Below, piece by piece: positions 1-5,356 of a DNA stretch of 15,360 bases. Location of the stretch: assembly GCA_003453695.1 (NCBI GenBank), contig DMNK01000097.1:1-15360 (forward strand). The letters are read 5' to 3'. Source of the stretch: Acidimicrobiaceae bacterium. GTDB taxonomy: Bacteria > Actinomycetota > Acidimicrobiia > Acidimicrobiales > UBA8190. The translations under genes and the position numbers were made by a program. Below the pieces are notes generated by a model. The model did no database searches and was not told the origin of the DNA. It saw only the letters and a list, made by a program, of their open reading frames with translations. Numbering within the stretch: the first letter of the stretch is position 1; each line of letters begins with the position of its first letter.

Positions 1-45
1 TAGGCGTGACGCCCCCGGCGGGCACACGCTGGACCAATAGGCCCT

Positions 46-55
46 CTCCGCGGAG
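46..55. repeat. 10-base perfect palindrome upstream of the leader ORF
   Basis: The sequence CTCCGCGGAG is its own reverse complement. It lies about 20 bases before the start of the 19-codon ORF and about 95 bases before the DUF4389 gene. That position would suit an operator or the base of a small 5' UTR hairpin. GC-only palindromes of this size are common by chance in GC-rich DNA, so function is a guess. Confidence 0.2.
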
Positions 56-76
56 GCAGGTGGAAAGGAGGCAACG

Positions 77-136
77 ATGCCCGATCGCGGCACCGTCGCC
101 GACTTCCCAGCCAAGCATCGCACGTTTGCTGCCTAA
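77..136 (+). CDS. possible 19-residue leader peptide upstream of DUF4389 protein
   Basis: This short ORF reads MPDRGTVADFPAKHRTFAA and then TAA. It is preceded by a near-perfect Shine-Dalgarno, AAAGGAGG at 64-71, five bases before the ATG, which is better than most full-size genes here have. Its TAA stop (134-136) runs into the next gene's ribosome site, AAGGAGGT at 135-142. Translation of the short ORF would therefore deliver ribosomes to the DUF4389 start. The peptide is hydrophilic, has no signal or membrane segment, and matches no family I recognise. It has no run of one amino acid, so a classical attenuator peptide is not indicated. The ribosome site and stop arrangement are seen directly; that it is translated, and that it couples to the next gene, is inference. 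It may instead be a chance ORF. Confidence 0.42.
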   Translation: MPDRGTVADFPAKHRTFAA

Positions 137-142
137 GGAGGT
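135..142 (+). promoter_or_regulatory. ribosome binding site overlapping the stop of the leader ORF
   Basis: AAGGAGGT is an almost complete anti-16S match, eight bases before the ATG at 151. It fixes the start of the DUF4389 gene. Its first two bases belong to the TAA stop codon of the upstream 19-codon ORF, an arrangement that suits translational coupling or termination-reinitiation. Confidence 0.75.
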
Positions 143-150
143 AAAGAGAC

Positions 151-858
151 ATGCCGCACTATCCCCTCCGGCTCGAAGCCCATCTCGATGGAGAGCCGAA
201 CCGCTGGCTGTGGCTCGTGAAGTGGTTCTTGCTCATCCCTCACTTCGTCATCCTGTTCTTCCTCTGGGTGGCCTTCATCGTCCTCACGGTGGTGGCCGGA
301 TTCGCCATCCTCTTCACCGGGCGATACCCGCGCTCGATCTTCGACTTCAACGTCGGGGTGATGCGCTGGAGCTGGCGCGTCGGCTTCTACGGGATCAGCG
401 CCTTCGGCACCGATAGATACCCGCCGTTCAGCCTCGACCCGGATGCGTCATACCCGGCCGACCTGGAGGTCGACTACCCAGAGCACCTGTCGCGGGGTCT
501 GGTGCTCGTCAAGTGGTGGTTACTGGCCATCCCCCAGTACATCGTGGTCGGCATTCTGGCCGGCGGGTGGGGCTTCGGCTTGGCAGGCTGGCGCACCACG
601 AGCGGGAGCGGGCTCATCGCCGTGCTGGCCATCATCAGCGCGGTGATCCTGGCCGTGACCCGGCGGTACCCGACCCAGCTCTTCGACTTTCTCATCGGGC
701 TCAACCGCTGGTGCTTTCGGGTGCTCGCTTATGCAGCGCTCATGCGCGACGAGTACCCGCCCTTCCGCCTTGACACAGGCGGCGACGAGCCCGAAGGACC
801 GTCGGCGTTCGGACCATTTTCAGCACCACCAGGCGGCACCACACCTGCCGTCGGATGA
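151..858 (+). CDS. DUF4389 family membrane protein with internal duplication
   Basis: This 235-residue protein belongs to the DUF4389 family of membrane proteins, found in Actinobacteria and of unknown function. It consists of two copies of one module. Each copy has a hydrophobic hairpin introduced by LVKW (residues 22-25 and 119-122), then RYP-x3-FDF (58-66 and 172-180), an R-W/C-rich segment, and a closing R/E-YPPF-x-LD (89-96 and 201-208). Membrane segments lie near 20-56 and 116-170. The C-terminal 25 residues are a Gly/Pro-rich tail that is probably disordered. The start is fixed by the strong ribosome site at 135-142. A serine protease gene follows on the same strand after 62 bases and could be co-transcribed, but no functional link is known. 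The duplication is visible by eye. The family name is recognised from the LVKW, RYP-FDF and YPPF signatures; no biochemical role can be given. Confidence 0.85.
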   Translation: MPHYPLRLEAHLDGEPNRWLWLVKWFLLIPHFVILFFLWVAFIVLTVVAGFAILFTGRYPRSIFDFNVGVMRWSWRVGFYGISAFGTDRYPPFSLDPDASYPADLEVDYPEHLSRGLVLVKWWLLAIPQYIVVGILAGGWGFGLAGWRTTSGSGLIAVLAIISAVILAVTRRYPTQLFDFLIGLNRWCFRVLAYAALMRDEYPPFRLDTGGDEPEGPSAFGPFSAPPGGTTPAVG

Positions 859-920
859 AGGGAGGGGGTCAACCACTGACGATGACGGCCGCACTTGCTG
901 CTGTCTGAGATCGGGCCACG

Positions 921-1847
921 ATGACTGACGATCTTCTGCTCCAGCCTTCCCGCGAGAGCCAAGGTGGCGTCCTTGGAAACAGACTTCCGGCGATCGCCAA
1001 CGTCGGTCCCGAAACTCGGCCTCCAAGTGGTGCCGGGTGGCTGCGCCCTCTTGTCTTCGTTGTCGTGGGGGCTCTGGTCGGATCGGCCGCTTCCCTGACC
1101 GTGGCTCGTATCACCGGCTGGGGCCGCCAGACGATCGTCCGTCAAGCGGTCGCCAACACGAGTGTCATCAGCGACCGCCCCGCCGACATCCAGGGAATCT
1201 TGGCGAGGATTCTGCCCAGCGTCGTCTCCATCACCGCCACCTCCACACAGGTATCGCCGTTCTTCGGCTCAGGAATCGGTTCGATCGTCACCGCATCGGG
1301 GACAGGGATCGTCCTCTCCGCGAGCGGAGAGGTGATCACCAACGATCATGTCGTCGCCGGCGCAAGGTCGATCACCGTGACGCTGAACGGCTCATCTTCG
1401 TCGCTCCCGGCTCACCTTCTCGGCGCCTCGGCCGCGCACGATCTGGCACTCCTCAAGGTGGAAGGAGCCTCGAACCTCACACCTGCCACGCTCGGGGATT
1501 CGCAGAAGACAGTGGTGGGAGACGGCGTGCTGGCCGTGGGCTACGCGCTCGCCCTCGCAGGCGGGCCGACCGTAACCGACGGCATCATCTCGGCGACGGG
1601 ACGGTCGGTCTCGACCCAGGCCGCTAACGGTCAGACCGAGACATTGACGAACATGCTCCAGACCGACGCCGCCATCAGCTCCGGAAACTCCGGTGGCCCT
1701 CTCGTTAACGCGTCTGCACAAGTGATCGGCATCAACACAGTGGTGGCCACCTCGTCCCGTTCCGCCACCGCCCAGAACATCGGCTTCGCCATTCCCTCTG
1801 CGACGGTAAAAGAGCTCTTCAGTCAGCTTCAGTCCGGTGGGGGCTGA
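921..1847 (+). CDS. membrane-anchored HtrA/DegP-like serine protease without PDZ domain
   Basis: This 308-residue trypsin-like protease (S1C/HtrA type) probably cleaves misfolded or regulatory proteins outside the cytoplasmic membrane. A short cytoplasmic N-terminus is followed by one membrane anchor (about 42-63) and a linker, then the protease domain (about 90-303). The catalytic triad is visible: His143 in TNDHVV, Asp174 in AHDLALLKV, and Ser257 in SSGNSGGPL. The chain stops just after the GFAIPS segment (288-293) that ends the protease fold, so the usual C-terminal PDZ domain of actinobacterial HtrA/PepD proteins is absent. Substrate recognition or trimer regulation must therefore differ. 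The ribosome site before the ATG is weak; I kept this ATG because no better in-frame start is seen and it gives a sensible N-terminus. The gene ends 21 bases from the convergent ATPase gene. The family is secure; the substrate is unknown. Confidence 0.92.
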   Translation: MTDDLLLQPSRESQGGVLGNRLPAIANVGPETRPPSGAGWLRPLVFVVVGALVGSAASLTVARITGWGRQTIVRQAVANTSVISDRPADIQGILARILPSVVSITATSTQVSPFFGSGIGSIVTASGTGIVLSASGEVITNDHVVAGARSITVTLNGSSSSLPAHLLGASAAHDLALLKVEGASNLTPATLGDSQKTVVGDGVLAVGYALALAGGPTVTDGIISATGRSVSTQAANGQTETLTNMLQTDAAISSGNSGGPLVNASAQVIGINTVVATSSRSATAQNIGFAIPSATVKELFSQLQSGGG

Positions 1848-1868
1848 TCCGTCCGCCGACGCCCGTTG

Positions 1869-4232
1869 CTACCACCGGCTGGTCGCCCTCCACATGACGA
1901 GCGTCGCAATGGCCAAAGCCACCACGCCAGCGACTGCGACGAGAAGCGAGGCATTGGGCAGTGACAACCCGAACACCCGCCGCCCGACGGCGGAGGCGAA
2001 TGGCACGATCACCGCTGCTCCCATGGCCACGATCAGTAGGAGCTTCGCAGGGTTGAGGGGACGAGAGATCACCGCCAGGATCCAGAGTGCGTAGACGAAG
2101 AGTGCCAGCATGGCAGCGGTTCGGGCTTGGGTGGTCGTGGTCATCGACCATGAGCGCGCGATCGCGTAACTGGCGAAGGTGGCCGCCGCACCGCACAGAC
2201 CGGCGGGAACCGTGAAGCGAAGCACCCGCTTCGTGAAGCCGGGCTTGGCCCTCGGGGCGCCTCCGGCCAGGGCAAGGAAGAAACCGGGGATCCCGATGGT
2301 GAGGGTGCTCACAATGGTGAGGTGCCGCGGAAAGAAGGGAAACGGCACTGCGCTGGCGGCCACCACGAGAGCGAGCAGAGCCGCGTAGACCGTCTTTGTG
2401 ACGAACAGGTTGGCGACACGCTCGATGTTGGCGATGACTCGACGACCTTCGTCCAGAACCTTTGGAACCGAGGAGAACTCGTTGTCCAACAGGACCAAGC
2501 GGGCCACTGCCCGGCTGGACGGGCTACCCGCGCCCATGGCGATGCCGATGTCGGCTTGCTTGAGGGCTTGCACGTCGTTCACTCCATCTCCCACCATGGC
2601 GACGACGTGTCCCTGGTCCTGGAGGGCGCGGACAGCGGTGAGCTTCTGCTCGGGCCCGACCCGGCCAAACACATTGGCCTCGCCCACCGCATGCGAGAAC
2701 GCCGCCGGGTCGGTGAGCTGCGACGCGTCCCTTGGGCTCTCGGAGAGGGCTATGCCAACCCGAGCCGCTACCGCCCCCACTGTCTCAGGTGCGTCCCCGG
2801 ACAGCACCTTCAAGGTGATGTTCTGGGCCAACAGGTAGCTGATGGTGTCCCCGGCGTCGGGGCGCAGGTACTCTTCGAGGCCGAGTATCGCCACCGGTTC
2901 GAGCTTCGGCGGGAGCGCCGGGCCGGCGGGGGCATCCGGCGATAGAGCCAGGAGCAGCCTTCGCTGGGCAGCCAGAGCCGGGACCGGACTCGCTTCGGAG
3001 GCGGACCCGACGAGTACCTCAGGGGCTCCGAGCACCCAGGTCCCATGGCCCGTGAACGTCACGGCGCTCCACTTGCGCGCTGATGAGAACGGCACGCGCT
3101 GCTCCACTTCCCAAGCAGGTGGGACGCATCCTTCGCCATGCAGGGCCCGAAGGGTTGCGTTGGGAGCCGGGTCGGCGGCGACCAGGGCTTCCACAACCTC
3201 CGCTACCTGCGGCTCTGAGAAGGTGGAGAGAGTGGAGATCGCGCTCAGGCGCATGCCCGGGTGGGTGAGCGTCCCGGTCTTGTCGATACACAAGACATCG
3301 ACCCGCGCCAGCCCTTCCACGGCGGGGAGCTCCTGGACGAGCACGCGGTGGCGGGCGAGGCGGAGCGCCCCCACGGCGAACGCGATCGAGGTGAGAAGGA
3401 CGAGACCCTCGGGGACCATGGCAGCCACGCCGGCGATCGATCCGCGCAGGGCGTCAGCTCTCCCCTCATGGCTGCGCAGGAGCTGGCTGAGGAGGAGGGC
3501 GACGCCGGCCGGGACCATCACCCAGGTCACCAGGCGCAAGATCGTGTTCGTTCCCTGTTGGAGCTCCGAGCGAGTGAGGCTGAATCGCCGAGCACGACCC
3601 TCGAGCTGGGCCGCGTAGGACGCAGGCCCCACCCTGGTCGCCTGGATCCGTCCGGATCCGGACACGACGAAGCTTCCCGAAAGCGCAGTGTCGGCGACGG
3701 ACTTCGCCACCGGCTTGGCTTCTCCGCTGATGAACGACTCGTCGAGCTCCATCGACTCCGCGCTCAGCACCCTCCCATCGACGACGATCTGGTCACCGGG
3801 GTGCACTTCGATCACATCGTCGAGGACCACATCAGCGACGTCGATCTCGCTCATCTCCCCGTCTCGCACGACGCGTGCCCGGGGAGCGCTCAAGATGGCC
3901 AGACGCTCCAACACGTGCTTGGCGCGCACTTCCTGAGCGACACCGATGGCCGTGTTGACGACGAGCACGACGCCGAACAGGCCGTCCTGGGGCGGTCCCA
4001 CGACGGCGACCACGACGAGAAGCGATCCGAGTATGGCGTTGAAGCGGGTCAGGACGTTGGCGCGAAGGATCTGGGCGATGCTCCGCCCCGGAGTCGGCGG
4101 CACGGCATTGACGAGGCCGGAGGCGACGCGGTCGTGGACCTCCGCCGAGCCGAGCCCCCGGCGCGGATCGACGCCTGGGCGGGTGGCGTCGACATCGGGG
4201 GCGACCGAGACAGCGGGCCCGGCAGGCGCCAC
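1869..4232 (-). CDS. CtpE-like cation-transporting P-type ATPase
   Basis: This 787-residue P-type ATPase most resembles the CtpE group, whose mycobacterial member has been linked to calcium uptake. The domains run in order. A short N-terminus leads to membrane segments 1-2 (about 64-100). The actuator domain carries SGE (169-171) in place of TGE. Segments 3-4 follow, with the MVPEGL metal-path motif (272-277). The phosphorylation site is DKTGT with Asp317. The nucleotide domain has KWSA (387-390), and the hinge motif is GDGVND (548-553). About six further segments lie between 612 and 780. There is no heavy-metal CPx motif, which argues against a P1B pump. The usual KGAPE of the nucleotide site reads LGAPE (401-405). 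Translation starts at GTG (4230-4232) with only a weak AGGA upstream. The gene is divergent from the lipoprotein/metal-ATPase pair and shares a 211-base spacer with it. The P-type assignment is certain; the ion is inferred from resemblance only. Confidence 0.9.
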   Translation of the reverse strand: MAPAGPAVSVAPDVDATRPGVDPRRGLGSAEVHDRVASGLVNAVPPTPGRSIAQILRANVLTRFNAILGSLLVVVAVVGPPQDGLFGVVLVVNTAIGVAQEVRAKHVLERLAILSAPRARVVRDGEMSEIDVADVVLDDVIEVHPGDQIVVDGRVLSAESMELDESFISGEAKPVAKSVADTALSGSFVVSGSGRIQATRVGPASYAAQLEGRARRFSLTRSELQQGTNTILRLVTWVMVPAGVALLLSQLLRSHEGRADALRGSIAGVAAMVPEGLVLLTSIAFAVGALRLARHRVLVQELPAVEGLARVDVLCIDKTGTLTHPGMRLSAISTLSTFSEPQVAEVVEALVAADPAPNATLRALHGEGCVPPAWEVEQRVPFSSARKWSAVTFTGHGTWVLGAPEVLVGSASEASPVPALAAQRRLLLALSPDAPAGPALPPKLEPVAILGLEEYLRPDAGDTISYLLAQNITLKVLSGDAPETVGAVAARVGIALSESPRDASQLTDPAAFSHAVGEANVFGRVGPEQKLTAVRALQDQGHVVAMVGDGVNDVQALKQADIGIAMGAGSPSSRAVARLVLLDNEFSSVPKVLDEGRRVIANIERVANLFVTKTVYAALLALVVAASAVPFPFFPRHLTIVSTLTIGIPGFFLALAGGAPRAKPGFTKRVLRFTVPAGLCGAAATFASYAIARSWSMTTTTQARTAAMLALFVYALWILAVISRPLNPAKLLLIVAMGAAVIVPFASAVGRRVFGLSLPNASLLVAVAGVVALAIATLVMWRATSRW

Positions 4233-4361
4233 CGTCAGGTCCTACACGGTGCCGGAGTCCCTCCGCTCGTCCCCACCCCGCAGCAAGGGGAGCGGCCGCG
4301 CTGGGACAGTCGCCAGAGGCGTTCCACATCGCCATTGTCTGCGCTCTCCGACCCCGCCTCC

Positions 4362-4391
4362 AGGGCCGAATGGCCACTGAAATTCGGCCCT
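4362..4391. repeat. 10-base perfect inverted repeat in the divergent promoter region
   Basis: AGGGCCGAAT (4362-4371) is followed, after a 10-base spacer, by its exact reverse complement ATTCGGCCCT (4382-4391). The repeat sits between the divergent CtpE-like gene and the lipoprotein gene, 52 bases before the latter's ATG. There is no T-tract after it, so it does not look like an intrinsic terminator. A repressor or activator operator, or a 5' UTR hairpin, would fit. A further copy of the arm, ATTCGGCCC, lies at 4451-4459 inside the first codons of the lipoprotein gene. The repeat is seen directly; any regulator is unknown. Confidence 0.7.
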
Positions 4392-4429
4392 ACTGGAGCA
4401 GCGCCGCCAGAGAAATCATTGATCAGAGT

Positions 4430-4436
4430 AAGGAGG
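4430..4436 (+). promoter_or_regulatory. strong ribosome binding site of the GerMN/Gmad2 lipoprotein gene
   Basis: AAGGAGG lies seven bases before the ATG at 4444 and settles that start. It falls between the second copy (4382-4391) and third copy (4451-4459) of the ATTCGGCCC arm. Pairing of the first arm with the third copy would place this site in a hairpin loop. Confidence 0.8.
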
Positions 4437-4443
4437 ATGGGCC

Positions 4444-5346
4444 ATGAACGATTCGGCCCGAGCCAGAGCGAGATCGTCGCGCCGGCCAGGCCGAAACCCT
4501 CCAGCCGTCGGCGCCCTAGTGATGGGGCTGCTTGCTCTTCTTGCCGCGGGCTGTAGCTCCTCACCGTCGGCGAACTCGCCCACGACGACCGCTCCATCGT
4601 CGACAACCTCCACGTCAGCCCCCGGCGGTCGGGCCACCACGTACTCGCTCTACTTCCTGCGTGCCAGCCACCTCGGTGTAGCCCACCGCAACGCACCTGC
4701 CGCTGACGCCGTCGCCACCGCCGCCGTGTCCGCCCTCATGGGAGGACCTGACGCTGACGAGATGACCGCAGGGCTGACGAGCGCCATACCGGCTGGGACA
4801 AGGCTTCTCGCGCTCCGCATCGCTTCTGGCACGGCAACCGTCGACGTGAGCGACGCCTTCGCCGACAAGGAAAGCCCCGGCGATGAGCTCGCCCGAGTGG
4901 CACAGGTTGTCTTCACCCTGACCCAATTCCCGAGCGTGAGGATCGTCGCCTTCCAGATCGGCGGGTCGACGCCCACGACCTTCGCCAGCGGGGCGGTTTC
5001 GCTGCGCAAAGCGCTAGGGCCAGGCGATGTCGTCGGGGCGCTTCCCGCCATCCTCGTCGAGTCGCCGGCAGTGGGTGACACCCTTCACGGATCGGTGCAC
5101 CTGGCAGGCCTGGCCAACGTCTACGAGGCCCAGTTCCAGGTGCAGCTGATCGACGGTAACGGGAAGCTCCTGGTCGACGAGCCGGTGCAGGCCACAGCCG
5201 GGTCGGGCACCTGGGGAACGTTCGACGCCACCTTCTCCTTCTCGACGTCGACCAAGACCACATCCACCCTGCGCGTCTACGACGTCTCGATGAAGGACGG
5301 CTCTCCGATCGACGAGGTCGACCTCCGCCTCGTGGCGGGTCCCTGA
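4444..5346 (+). CDS. GerMN/Gmad2-domain lipoprotein, paired with metal ATPase
   Basis: This 300-residue protein is probably attached to the outer face of the cytoplasmic membrane. An Arg-rich n-region and hydrophobic core (about 21-35) lead to the lipobox LAAGC, with lipidated Cys37. A Ser/Thr/Pro-rich linker (38-60) follows. Residues about 66-190 form a GerMN domain, with the typical GTATVDVSDAF strand (129-139) and the ARVAQVVFTLTQFPSV helix-strand region. Residues about 203-298 form an immunoglobulin-like Gmad2 domain. Both domains are named after spore germination proteins but are widespread in non-sporulating Actinobacteria, so the name does not imply spores here. The gene for a P1B-5 metal ATPase begins 10 bases after the stop. 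The two are almost certainly co-transcribed and probably translationally coupled. I infer an accessory role for that pump, perhaps metal-site or envelope scaffolding; nothing in the sequence proves it. No His- or Cys-rich metal-binding tract is seen. Confidence 0.88.
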   Translation: MNDSARARARSSRRPGRNPPAVGALVMGLLALLAAGCSSSPSANSPTTTAPSSTTSTSAPGGRATTYSLYFLRASHLGVAHRNAPAADAVATAAVSALMGGPDADEMTAGLTSAIPAGTRLLALRIASGTATVDVSDAFADKESPGDELARVAQVVFTLTQFPSVRIVAFQIGGSTPTTFASGAVSLRKALGPGDVVGALPAILVESPAVGDTLHGSVHLAGLANVYEAQFQVQLIDGNGKLLVDEPVQATAGSGTWGTFDATFSFSTSTKTTSTLRVYDVSMKDGSPIDEVDLRLVAGP

Positions 5347-5356
5347 GGACGCCGAG

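Noticed and set aside
882..908. An 8-codon ORF before the protease gene
   Set aside because: Length is within chance expectation and nothing supports translation.
3261..4556. A 431-codon plus-strand open frame opposite the CtpE-like ATPase
   Set aside because: It is antisense to a gene with complete P-type motifs, is rich in Asp/His/Arg/Gly, and has no recognisable domain; it is a typical GC-rich shadow frame.
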